DNA from: Nonomuraea glycinis
GTDB lineage: Bacteria > Actinomycetota > Actinomycetes > Streptosporangiales > Streptosporangiaceae
DNA: 64,000 bases
Direction: 5' to 3'
Assembly: GCF_014646515.1 (NCBI RefSeq)
Contig: NZ_BMNK01000009.1
Coordinates: 294,975-358,974 of the forward strand
In this document: in pieces, positions 33,561 through 41,317 of the stretch
How positions within the stretch are numbered: position 1 is the first letter of the stretch
How the letters are laid out: every line of letters starts with the position of its first letter
Notes under the pieces: generated by a model
Database searches by the model: none
What the model was told of the DNA's origin: nothing
Seen by the model: the letters and a program-made list of their open reading frames with translations, nothing else
Program-made: the position numbers and the translations under genes

Positions 33561-34397
33561 ATGCCGGTGAATCCGTTGATCGATCCCTTCGACGCGGGCC
33601 CGCAGTGGATGGTCGGCCGTACCGCGCTGGTCACCGGCGGCGGCCAGAACGGCGAGCTGCCGGGGGTCGGCTACGCCATCAGCCGCGTTCTCGCCGCGCA
33701 CGGCGCGCGGGTCGCGGTGCTCGACCGGGACGCCCAGGCCGCCGAGCGCTCCGTGAAGGCGATCGCCGGGGACGGCGGCGAAGCCGTCGCCGTGGTCGCC
33801 GACGTGACCTCCGACCGAGCCTGCGCCGCCGCCGTCACCGAGGTGGTGGAGCGACTGGGCGGGCTCGACGCGCTGGTCAACAACGTGGCCTCCGGAGACC
33901 CCGCAGGACTGTTCGAGGTGACCCCCGAACGGTTCGCCGAGCTGATGACCATCAATCTCACCTCGGCCTGGCAGGTCACCCGGCACGCGGTCCCCGTGCT
34001 GCCGCGCGGCGGATCGATCGTGAACATCTCCTCGGTGGCGGTCCAGGCCCGCGGGCCGGGGATGGTCTACTCGGTCGCCAAGGCCGGGCTGGAGAACATG
34101 ACCGACGGCACGGCCACCACGCTGGGCCCGCAGGGCATCCGGGTCAACTGCGTGCGCGTCGGCATGATCTGGGGCGCGTTCGCCGCGGCGAACATGCCCG
34201 AGGAACGCCGCGAGCCGCGGCGGGAGAGCACCGCGCTGAAGACGGAAGGCACCGCCTGGGACATCGCCCACGCGACGTTGTTCCTGCTCAGCGACCGTGC
34301 CCGGTGGATCTCCGGGCATACCTTGACCGTCGAAGGAGGACCGCCGCGCCAGGTCGCCCCCATCGCGGGCCCGACCCGTCGCGACCGCGACATATGA
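33561..34397 (+). CDS. Short-chain dehydrogenase/reductase, second paralogue
   Basis: 278-residue SDR clearly duplicated from the one at 29712: both start with LIDPF/MIDPF...GPQWM.GRTALVTGGGQ and share TINL-SAWQVTRH and LGPQGIRVNC. The catalytic set is intact (NISSVAV, VYSVAKAG). ATG 33561 has AGAGGA at 7 bases; it follows the UGSC partner by 4 bases. The presence of two copies, one with the CoA ligase and one with the UGSC genes, suggests two related oxidation steps or stereo-specific reactions in the same pathway. Confidence 0.9.
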   Translation: MPVNPLIDPFDAGPQWMVGRTALVTGGGQNGELPGVGYAISRVLAAHGARVAVLDRDAQAAERSVKAIAGDGGEAVAVVADVTSDRACAAAVTEVVERLGGLDALVNNVASGDPAGLFEVTPERFAELMTINLTSAWQVTRHAVPVLPRGGSIVNISSVAVQARGPGMVYSVAKAGLENMTDGTATTLGPQGIRVNCVRVGMIWGAFAAANMPEERREPRRESTALKTEGTAWDIAHATLFLLSDRARWISGHTLTVEGGPPRQVAPIAGPTRRDRDI

Positions 34398-34551
34398 CGT
34401 AGGCCAGGCACCGCAGAAGACCCAAGACCCGAAGCCGCCGGGCCGACTACTTTCCGAAGACAAACCAGGTTTCCAATCCCTGACTTACAGCATCCGGTAC
34501 GGACAGATCCTCTCAAGGTCACTCACCCCCCCGCTCCGAGGAGCACCATCC

Positions 34552-35868
34552 ATGGCCAACACGGGCACCACCAAAGCTCCATCGACCAAGGGCATCTTCG
34601 CTGCCAGCTTCATCGGCACGTCGATCGAGTGGTACGACTACTTCATCTTCGGCACCGCCGCGGCGATCGTCTTCCCCCGGTTGTTCTTCCCGGATGCCTC
34701 CCCCGAGGCCGCCACCCTCGCGTCCCTGTCCGCGTTCGCCGCCGGATTCCTGGTCCGTCCCATCGGCGCCGCGGTCATCGGTCACTTCGGTGACCGGATC
34801 GGCCGCAAGTCGATGCTGGTCATGACCCTGCTCCTGACCGGTGGGTCCACGTTCGCCATCGGGCTGCTGCCCACGTACGCCGCCATCGGCGTCGGCGCCC
34901 CGATGCTGCTGGTCGCCCTCCGCCTCGTCCAAGGATTCGGGGTGGCCGGCGAGTGGGGTGGCGCGCTGCTCATCTCCACCGAGAGCGCCACCCCGGGCCG
35001 CCGCGCCTTCTTCGGCAGCTTCGCCCAGTTCGGCGTGCCGATCGGTGTGCTCACCTCGAACCTGGCCTTCCTCTTCGTCGCCGGCATGAACGACGAGGAC
35101 TTCTTCTCCTACGGCTGGCGCATCCCCTTCCTGGTGAGCGCGCTGCTGGTCATCGTCGGCTTCATCATCCGCCTGCGGCTGTCGGAGTCGCGCGAGTTCC
35201 AGCAGATCAAGGAGAAGAAGGCGATCAACAAGGTCCCCTTCAGGGAGCTGCTCCGCAACCACCCGCGCAACCTCATCCTGGCCAGCCTCGCCGCGATCGC
35301 ACCGCCCGCGATCGGCTACGCGGTGACCGTGTACATGCTCTCCTACGGCACCCAGGTCGGCTACACGCGTAACACGCTGCTCGCGATCATTCTGGCCTCT
35401 ACCTCGGTGTGGATCCTCGCCATCGTCGTGTCCGCGCTGCTGTCCGACCGCTTCAACTCCAAGCTGCTGTACGCCATCGGCGCGGTCACCGCGGTGATCT
35501 GGCCGTTCCCGATGTTCGCCCTGGTCAACACCGGGACCACCGGGGGCGCGGTGGTCGCCTTCCTGGTCGCCGCGATCGTGCAGGGCATCATGGCCGGCGC
35601 GCAGGGCGGCCTGTTCACCGAGCTGTTCGACACCAAGGTCCGCTACAGCGGCATCTCCATCGCCTACGCGATCGGCGCCACCGTCTCCGGCGCGATCACC
35701 CCGGCCTTCCCCGCGCTGTACCTGTCGACCGGCTCGTCCAACGCGGTCGCCGCCCTCATCACCGGGCTGGGCGTGGTGAGCCTGGTGGCCGTGCTCGGCG
35801 TCAAGCGGATCATCCCGCCGACGCCCGTGCCCGAGCCGGACGCCGTCCCCGTGACGACCGAGCCCTAG
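34552..35868 (+). CDS. MFS transporter of the metabolite:H+ symporter (MHS) group
   Basis: 438 residues, 12 predicted helices. MHS hallmarks: GTSIEWYDYFIFGTAAA near the N-terminus, GHFGDRIGRKSMLV in the first cytoplasmic loop, RLVQGFGVAGEWGGA, and YGWRIPFLVS. Relatives such as ShiA, PcaT and ProP take up small organic acids with protons, so this is probably an uptake route for the pathway substrate, alternative to the ABC importer. GAGGAGC lies upstream of ATG 34552. A strong hairpin follows the gene. Confidence 0.92.
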   Translation: MANTGTTKAPSTKGIFAASFIGTSIEWYDYFIFGTAAAIVFPRLFFPDASPEAATLASLSAFAAGFLVRPIGAAVIGHFGDRIGRKSMLVMTLLLTGGSTFAIGLLPTYAAIGVGAPMLLVALRLVQGFGVAGEWGGALLISTESATPGRRAFFGSFAQFGVPIGVLTSNLAFLFVAGMNDEDFFSYGWRIPFLVSALLVIVGFIIRLRLSESREFQQIKEKKAINKVPFRELLRNHPRNLILASLAAIAPPAIGYAVTVYMLSYGTQVGYTRNTLLAIILASTSVWILAIVVSALLSDRFNSKLLYAIGAVTAVIWPFPMFALVNTGTTGGAVVAFLVAAIVQGIMAGAQGGLFTELFDTKVRYSGISIAYAIGATVSGAITPAFPALYLSTGSSNAVAALITGLGVVSLVAVLGVKRIIPPTPVPEPDAVPVTTEP

Positions 35869-35880
35869 TATCCCGATCAT

Positions 35881-35917
35881 GCCGCGCGGGTCGGGAGATC
35901 CCCCCGATCCGCGCGGC
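35881..35917 (+). terminator. Hairpin terminator after the MHS transporter gene
   Basis: GCCGCGCGG and CCGCGCGGC form a 9-bp outer stem extended by TCGGG/CCCGA, 13 bases after the stop codon. It may separate or attenuate expression of the following amidohydrolase gene. Confidence 0.7.
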
Positions 35918-35976
35918 ACCGTACAGGCAGAAGGTCCGCGGCGTGCGCCGTGGCGAGAAACAGGAGGCCCGAGCAC

Positions 35977-36852
35977 GTGGCGAATCCCGTCATGAACGTC
36001 GCCGACCTGGTCGCGATCGACGTGCACACCCACGCGGAGGTCTCCCGCGACGGGAAGGGGTCGCTGAGCCCCGAGCTGTTCGGCGCGTCCGCCAAATACT
36101 TCAAGGAGCACCCGAAGCCGACCATCCCGGAGATGGCCGCCTACTACCGGGAGCGGCGGATGGCCGCGGTGGTGTTCACCGTGGACGCCGAGCAGGCCAC
36201 CGGTCACGTTCCCATCCCGAACGACGAGATCGCCGAGGACTGCGCCGAGCACGCCGACGTGCTGATCCCGTTCGCCAGCATCGACCCGTGGAAGGGCAAG
36301 GCGGGCGCGCGCGAGGCGCGCAGGCTCGTCGAGCGGTACGGCGTGCGCGGCTTCAAGTTCCACCCGAGCATCCAGGGCATGGCGCCCAACGACCGCACCG
36401 CCTACCCGCTGTACGAGGTCATCGAGGAGCTCGGGGTGCCGGCGCTGTTCCACACCGGCCAGACCGGCATCGGCGCGGGCGTCCCCGGCGGGGGCGGGAT
36501 CCGGCTGAAGTACTCCAACCCCATGCTGGTCGACGACGTGGCGGTGGACTTCCCCGAGCTGCGGATCATCCTGGCCCACCCGTCGTTCCCGTGGCAGGAC
36601 GAGGCTCTGTCGGTCGCCACCCACAAGCCGTCCGTCTACATCGACCTGTCCGGCTGGTCCCCGAAGTACTTCCCGCCGCAGCTCGTGCGGTACGCCAACA
36701 CGCTGCTGAAGGACAAGGTGCTCTTCGGCTCCGACTTCCCGGTGATCACCCCGGACCGCTGGATGGCCGACTTCGACAAGCTGGAGATCAAGCCCGAGGT
36801 CCGCCCCAAGATCCTCAAGGACAACGCCGCCCGCCTGCTGGGACTCGTCTAG
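35977..36852 (+). CDS. Amidohydrolase (ACMSD-like), second copy
   Basis: 291-residue amidohydrolase 2 family protein. Metal ligands in IDVHTHAEV (H17, H19), KFHPSIQG, LFHTGQTG, ILAHPSFPWQ and the catalytic-type Asp in LFGSDFPVI. ATG-less start: GTG 35977 is chosen because AGGAGG lies 9 bases upstream. It differs markedly from the first amidohydrolase of the locus and belongs to the subgroup often found as predicted metal-dependent TIM-barrel hydrolases. Probably hydrolyses or decarboxylates a pathway intermediate. Confidence 0.88.
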   Translation: MANPVMNVADLVAIDVHTHAEVSRDGKGSLSPELFGASAKYFKEHPKPTIPEMAAYYRERRMAAVVFTVDAEQATGHVPIPNDEIAEDCAEHADVLIPFASIDPWKGKAGAREARRLVERYGVRGFKFHPSIQGMAPNDRTAYPLYEVIEELGVPALFHTGQTGIGAGVPGGGGIRLKYSNPMLVDDVAVDFPELRIILAHPSFPWQDEALSVATHKPSVYIDLSGWSPKYFPPQLVRYANTLLKDKVLFGSDFPVITPDRWMADFDKLEIKPEVRPKILKDNAARLLGLV

Positions 36853-36923
36853 ATCGCGACGCTGGGCCTCGGCGGGGCGCTCCTGCCGAACGGGCACCCT
36901 ACGACAGACCGACAGTATTCTCG

Positions 36924-37928
36924 ATGCACATGGAAAGGATGCTGGACCCGCTGCTTGATGTGCTGGCGGCGCTCAACGTCCACGTCACTCACCTGTCAGG
37001 GATCGAGGCCACAGGTCACTGGGGGCTGCGCTTCGACGCCCATGAACACATCAAGATCGGTGCGGTGCTCACCGGCTCCTGTGTTCTGGGGGCGGACGGC
37101 GAACCGGCCCTGCGGCTTTCGGCCGGCGACTGTTTTCTGATGTCGGGCTACCAGTGGTTCCAGGTGGCCGACGAGCATTCCACACCGCTGGACGACGGGC
37201 AGCGGATCTACCAGGCGTCCGACACCCGGATCGTCCAGCTCGGCGAACGCGGCACGGACGCGGATTCCACGCTCGTCCTCGGCGCCAGCGTCCACTTCCT
37301 CGATCCCACCGTCGCCTCACTGCTCGCCGGATTGCCGGTCCTGACAGCGATCCGAGCGGGTACGGGACCCGCCCGTGCGATCCAGCCGCTGCTTCAGCTG
37401 TGCCTGGACGAGGCGGACCGGGTCCGGATCGGCGCGCCGGTGATGATCGAACGGCTCGCCGAGATGCTGTTCCTGCAGGCCGTCCGGGCACTGGTCGAGG
37501 AGCCGGGCGGGGCGATGCCGTACGGCTGGCTGGGCGCGCTGGGTGATCCCCAGATCGGCGGTTCGCTGGTTCTCATGCACCGGCAGTCGGCGCGGCGATG
37601 GACGGTCGCGGAGCTCGGCAACGCGGTGGGCATGTCGAGAGCGGCGTTCGCGGCCAGGTTCAAGCAGTTGGTGGGGATGCCCCCGCTGGAGTATCTGCTG
37701 CGCTGGCGCATGCATACCGCGGCGCGGGAGCTGCTGGCCGGAGACCGTACGGTGGCGTCGGTGGCCGCCGAGTGGGGTTATGCCTCGGAGGCCGGGTTCA
37801 GCGCCGCCTTCAAGCGGACCATCGGAGTGCCGCCGGGACGCTACCGGGCCGACCCGATGGCGGCGCCTGCGCTGAAGAGTCTGAACGGGTCCTCCGCAGA
37901 GGATCTCGTAAGTTTCGCAGACGCCTGA
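36924..37928 (+). CDS. AraC-family regulator with cupin sensor
   Basis: 334 residues: N-terminal AraC-cupin domain (about 15-190, with GHWGLRFDAHEHIKIGAVL and AGDCFLMSGYQWFQ) and a C-terminal double HTH (WTVAELGNAVGMSRAAFAARFKQLVG, then ASVAAEWGYASEAGFSAAFKRTIGVPPGRYR). ATG 36924 is one of three close in-frame ATGs; none has a good ribosome site, and a -10-like CAGTAT lies just upstream, so the transcript may be leaderless. It could regulate the aldo/keto reductase gene that follows, a common pairing, or the catabolic locus. Confidence 0.87.
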   Translation: MHMERMLDPLLDVLAALNVHVTHLSGIEATGHWGLRFDAHEHIKIGAVLTGSCVLGADGEPALRLSAGDCFLMSGYQWFQVADEHSTPLDDGQRIYQASDTRIVQLGERGTDADSTLVLGASVHFLDPTVASLLAGLPVLTAIRAGTGPARAIQPLLQLCLDEADRVRIGAPVMIERLAEMLFLQAVRALVEEPGGAMPYGWLGALGDPQIGGSLVLMHRQSARRWTVAELGNAVGMSRAAFAARFKQLVGMPPLEYLLRWRMHTAARELLAGDRTVASVAAEWGYASEAGFSAAFKRTIGVPPGRYRADPMAAPALKSLNGSSAEDLVSFADA

Positions 37929-37993
37929 GGATGGCCCCCTCCTCCCGCCGAACCCTAGCGTTGACGCAGGCAATGAGCAGGGGGAGGCAGTTC

Positions 37994-39016
37994 ATGCAGT
38001 ACGAGCGACTGGGCGCCACGGGAGTTTTCGTATCCCGCATAGCGCTGGGCACCATGACCTTCGGCGGCGGCACCAACCCGCCGTGGAACATCATCGGAGG
38101 GCTCGACGACAAGGCCGCCGACGAGATCGTCGGAGTGGCTCTCGACGCCGGCGTCAACCTCGTCGACACCGCCGACATCTACGCGGGCGGCGAGTGCGAG
38201 GAGATCCTCGGCCGGGTGCTGGGCTCCCGCCGCCGGGACGTCCTCCTCGCGACCAAGCTCTTCGGGCGGATGGGCAAGGGCCCCAACGAGGTCGGGCTGT
38301 CCAGGTCGTGGGTCACGCAGGCGTTGGAGGACAGCCTCCGCCGCCTGGGAACCGACCACATCGACCTCTACCAGATCCACAGCTTCGACCCTCTCACTCC
38401 GCCCGAGGAGACCCTGAGCGCGCTCGACGACGCGGTCCGGCAAGGCAAGATCCGCTACATCGGCGCGTCGAACCTGGCCGCCTGGCAGATGATGAAGTAC
38501 CTCGGGGCCGCCGAGCTCCATCACCTGAGCAGGTTCGTCTCCCAGCAGGTGTACTACTCCCTCGCCGGTCGCGACATCGAGCGGGAGATCCTGCCGATGG
38601 CCGTGGACCGCAAGCTGGCCACGCTGGTCTACAGCCCGCTGGCCGGCGGCTTCCTGTCCGGGAAGTTCGACCGTACCGGCGCCGGTGACGCCGGCAGCCG
38701 GCGTGCGCAGGCCGATGTCCCGCCGGTCGACCCCGAGCGCGGATACGACATCGTCGACGCCCTGCGCGTGGTGGCCGAGCGGCACGGCGCCGGCGTCGCC
38801 CAGGTGGCCATCGCCTGGACGCTCGCCCAGCCCGGCGTCACCAGCGCGATCGTCGGCGCCCGCCGCCCCGGCCAGCTGTCCGACACCCTGGCAGCCGTGG
38901 ACCTGCGGCTCACCGGCGACGACCTGAAAGAGCTCGACGCCGCCAGCGCCCTTCCCGTCCCCTACCCGGACTGGGGCCAGGGCCGGCCCGCCGACCGGTT
39001 CCCCGCGCACGTCTGA
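37994..39016 (+). CDS. Aldo/keto reductase
   Basis: 340-residue NADPH-type aldo/keto reductase. The catalytic tetrad is visible: D58 and Y63 in VDTADIYAGG, K88 in LLATKLF, H129 in YQIHSF. The cofactor-binding C-terminal part includes VYSPLAGGFLSGKF and SAIVGARRPGQL. GGGGAGG lies 6 bases upstream of ATG 37994. It follows the AraC-cupin gene on the same strand and ends at a strong terminator. Confidence 0.93.
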   Translation: MQYERLGATGVFVSRIALGTMTFGGGTNPPWNIIGGLDDKAADEIVGVALDAGVNLVDTADIYAGGECEEILGRVLGSRRRDVLLATKLFGRMGKGPNEVGLSRSWVTQALEDSLRRLGTDHIDLYQIHSFDPLTPPEETLSALDDAVRQGKIRYIGASNLAAWQMMKYLGAAELHHLSRFVSQQVYYSLAGRDIEREILPMAVDRKLATLVYSPLAGGFLSGKFDRTGAGDAGSRRAQADVPPVDPERGYDIVDALRVVAERHGAGVAQVAIAWTLAQPGVTSAIVGARRPGQLSDTLAAVDLRLTGDDLKELDAASALPVPYPDWGQGRPADRFPAHV

Positions 39017-39028
39017 TCGCCGGGGAAG

Positions 39029-39059
39029 CCCCTCCCCGCGGTTGGTCCGCGGGGAGGGG
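39029..39059. terminator. Bidirectional hairpin terminator
   Basis: Perfect 13-bp stem CCCCTCCCCGCGG/CCGCGGGGAGGGG with a 5-base loop between two converging genes. Confidence 0.85.
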
Positions 39060-39070
39060 GCTAGGTGCTG

Positions 39071-40297
39071 TCAGGCGCGGGTCCACTTCTGGTTGGGGGC
39101 GCCGGTGCAGTCCCAGAGGTGGAGCTGGGCACCGTTGGCGGTGTTGTGGCCTGCTATGTCCACGCATCGGTTGGCGGCGATGTTGACGAGGTCGCCTGCG
39201 GGGCTGAGGGTGAAGCGCTGGGCCGCGGTGCCGTTGCAGGTGTAGAGCTGGATCGCGGTGCCGTTGGCGGTGCCGGCCGCCGCGGCGTCCATGCACTTGC
39301 CCATCGCGCGGATCGTGCCGTCGCCGTTGATGGACCACTGCTGGGCGGCGGTGCCGTTGCAGTCGTACATCTGCAGCCGGGCGGCGTCCACGGGGTTGGC
39401 GGCGGGGATGTCGATGCAGCGGCCGTTCAGGTTGGACCGCAGCGCGGTGCCGGTGCCGGGGTTGTCGTTGGTCCAGGCGGAGACGCGGACGTAGTCGATC
39501 AGCATCGTCTGCGGGAACGAGGTGCTGCCGTCCGGGTTGCCCGGCCAGTTACCACCGACCGCCACGTTCAGGATCATGAAGAACGGGTGGTCGAAGACCC
39601 ACCGGTTGCCGCGGATGCCGGCCGGGGTGATGCGGAAGTACTCCGAGCCGTCCAGGTACCAGACGATGAGGTTGGGCGACCAGTCGACCGCGTACGTGTG
39701 GAAGGCGTCGCCCAGCGGCGCGCCCACCGTGCGGCTGCCGCCGATGCCGGCGCCGCCGGAGTAGCCGGGGCCGTGCACGGTGCCGTGGACGGTGTTCGTG
39801 ATGTGACCGACGTTCTCCATGATGTCGATCTCGCCGGTGTTCGGCCAGTCGCCGCCGCCGAGCATCCAGAACGCCGGCCAGATGCCCTGGCCCCTGGGGA
39901 TCTTGATGCTGGCCTCGAAGCGGCCGTACGCCTGGCTGAACTTGTCGGCGGTCAGGACGCGGCCGGAGGTGTAGCGGCAGGTGCCGTAGTGGCACTGCAG
40001 GTTGGACGGGTTCTCCTGGCGGGCGGTGATGGCCAGGCGGCCCTGCCCGTCGTGCTGCACGTTGCGGGTGGAGTTGGTGTAGTACTGCAGCTCGTTGTTG
40101 CCCCAGCCGCCGCCACCGGTGTCGAACTTCCACTTGGTGCCGTCGAGGGGCGTCCCCGCCGGTTTGTCGAACTCGTCGGCCCAGGTGACGGGACCGATGG
40201 CGGCCGCGGCCGGCTCGTTGCTCGTGAGGGCGACAAAGCCGCTGGTCAGGGTGAGGAGCATGGCCGCGGCCGTGAGGAGAAGCCGGGGTTTACGCAT
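39071..40297 (-). CDS. Secreted GH16 beta-glucanase with ricin-type lectin domain
   Basis: 408-residue secreted enzyme. Signal peptide 1-33; GH16 catalytic domain about 34-270 with the catalytic motif GEIDIMENVG (two Glu and Asp), the substrate cleft WGNNELQYYT and PFFMILNVAVGGNWPG; then a C-terminal ricin-B beta-trefoil (about 280-408) with three QxW-type repeats (AAQQWSI, AAQRFTL, PNQKWTRA). It probably hydrolyses beta-1,3 or mixed-linkage glucans such as laminarin or fungal walls. ATG 40297 has GGAGG upstream and a TTGACA promoter lies 141 bases further. Confidence 0.93.
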   Translation of the reverse strand: MRKPRLLLTAAAMLLTLTSGFVALTSNEPAAAAIGPVTWADEFDKPAGTPLDGTKWKFDTGGGGWGNNELQYYTNSTRNVQHDGQGRLAITARQENPSNLQCHYGTCRYTSGRVLTADKFSQAYGRFEASIKIPRGQGIWPAFWMLGGGDWPNTGEIDIMENVGHITNTVHGTVHGPGYSGGAGIGGSRTVGAPLGDAFHTYAVDWSPNLIVWYLDGSEYFRITPAGIRGNRWVFDHPFFMILNVAVGGNWPGNPDGSTSFPQTMLIDYVRVSAWTNDNPGTGTALRSNLNGRCIDIPAANPVDAARLQMYDCNGTAAQQWSINGDGTIRAMGKCMDAAAAGTANGTAIQLYTCNGTAAQRFTLSPAGDLVNIAANRCVDIAGHNTANGAQLHLWDCTGAPNQKWTRA

Positions 40298-40413
40298 GAA
40301 GACCTCCGGTCTGTGGCCTGCCGGGCACGGGCTTCTCGCCCACGCCGTCACGGAGGTGCGGGGCGTGCGCCGACTGTGCGTACCGGGAGGACCTTTACTG
40401 CCTGATTGAGAGG

Positions 40414-40461
40414 ATGTAACACCCGGGTCATCACGCCTGTCAATAAGAAGCTTTACTTATT
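40414..40461 (-). promoter_or_regulatory. Promoter and AT-rich palindrome before the GH16 gene
   Basis: On the minus strand TTGACA (40443-40438) is followed 16-18 bases later by TGTTACAT, a weak -10. Directly overlapping the -35 is AATAAG-8 nt-CTTATT (40442-40461), an AT-rich inverted repeat unusual in this DNA and suited to an activator or repressor. Confidence 0.55.
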
Positions 40462-40463
40462 AT

Positions 40464-41066
40464 TTATCCCGGGCCGAGGCGTTCCGGGGTCGGCGGCAGC
40501 GGCAGCGGGAGGCCGGGCAACCCGTCCATGCTGACGGCCACGTGCTCCTTCTTCTCGAAGTAGGCGCTCAGGGACTCGTCATCCTCACGGGCGAAGCGCC
40601 GACCGTGCAGATCCCGATCCTCCTCGTACGCCATCAACGGCACCGCGTAGCCGCAGGTGTCCCGGATGAGCTCGGCGTGCACGACGATGACGGCCCGCAG
40701 CCCGTGCAGGCCGGAGTCGATGTCGGGGAAGTACGCCATCAGCTCGTGCCAACGAGGGTCGTCCCGGAAGACCGGCTCGCCCCGCCCATGGACGCGCACG
40801 ATGTTCGGCGGCCCCTGGAAGGCGCACCACATGAGGGTGATCCGGCCGTTCTCCCGCAGATGGGCGACGGTCTCGGCGTTGCTGCCGGCGAAGTCGAGGT
40901 AGGCCACGGTGACCTCGTCGATGACCGCGAAGGACCCGGTCAGCCCCTTGGGCGACAGATTGACCGTACCGGTCGGCGACAGAGGCGCCGTCGCGGTGAA
41001 GAACATCGGCTGCGCCTCGATGAACTCCCGCAACCGCCCGTCAATGCGTTCATAGCTTTTCCCCAT
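40464..41066 (-). CDS. Pyridoxamine 5'-phosphate oxidase family protein
   Basis: 200-residue flavin/F420-type split-barrel protein. Typical segments: FFTATAPLSPTGTVNLSPKG, VAYLDFAGSNAETVAHLRENGRITLMW and RVHGRGEPVF. Members bind FMN or F420, but substrates vary and cannot be told here. Start ATG 41066. It is transcribed leftward, just upstream of the GH16 promoter region, and follows an SDR remnant. Confidence 0.88.
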   Translation of the reverse strand: MGKSYERIDGRLREFIEAQPMFFTATAPLSPTGTVNLSPKGLTGSFAVIDEVTVAYLDFAGSNAETVAHLRENGRITLMWCAFQGPPNIVRVHGRGEPVFRDDPRWHELMAYFPDIDSGLHGLRAVIVVHAELIRDTCGYAVPLMAYEEDRDLHGRRFAREDDESLSAYFEKKEHVAVSMDGLPGLPLPLPPTPERLGPG

Positions 41067-41111
41067 ACCGGATTATCTCCGGATACCGTCAAAGTCCGAA
41101 GCCACGGCCCA

Positions 41112-41300
41112 TCACACGGCGAAGCGGACACCGCCGCCGTCGACGAGGATGGTGGCGCCGCTGATGTAGTCGGCGTAGCCGCCGCACAGGTAGGCGACGG
41201 CTCCGGCGATCTCGTCGGGGCGACCGAAGCGTCCCACGTCGTTCGGCACCCACTCGCTGGACGCGGTGTGCTGGATCTGGTCCCAGGTGCCGGACCAGCC
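41112..41300 (-). pseudogene. 3' remnant of a short-chain dehydrogenase gene
   Basis: The minus strand encodes about 60 residues with the SDR C-terminal signature: WVPNDVGRFGRPDEIAGAVA, then YLCGGYADYISGATILVDGG and a stop at 41112. No start codon or upstream SDR part exists; upstream DNA is the beginning of the rightward repeat-protein gene. The rest of the gene was lost by a rearrangement. Confidence 0.8.
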
Positions 41301-41317
41301 GAAGGAAGGACGGATCG

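Noticed and set aside
34519..36897. 792-codon frame antisense to the MHS transporter and amidohydrolase
   Set aside because: Repetitive Asp/Gly/Arg/His composition typical of a shadow in high-GC DNA.
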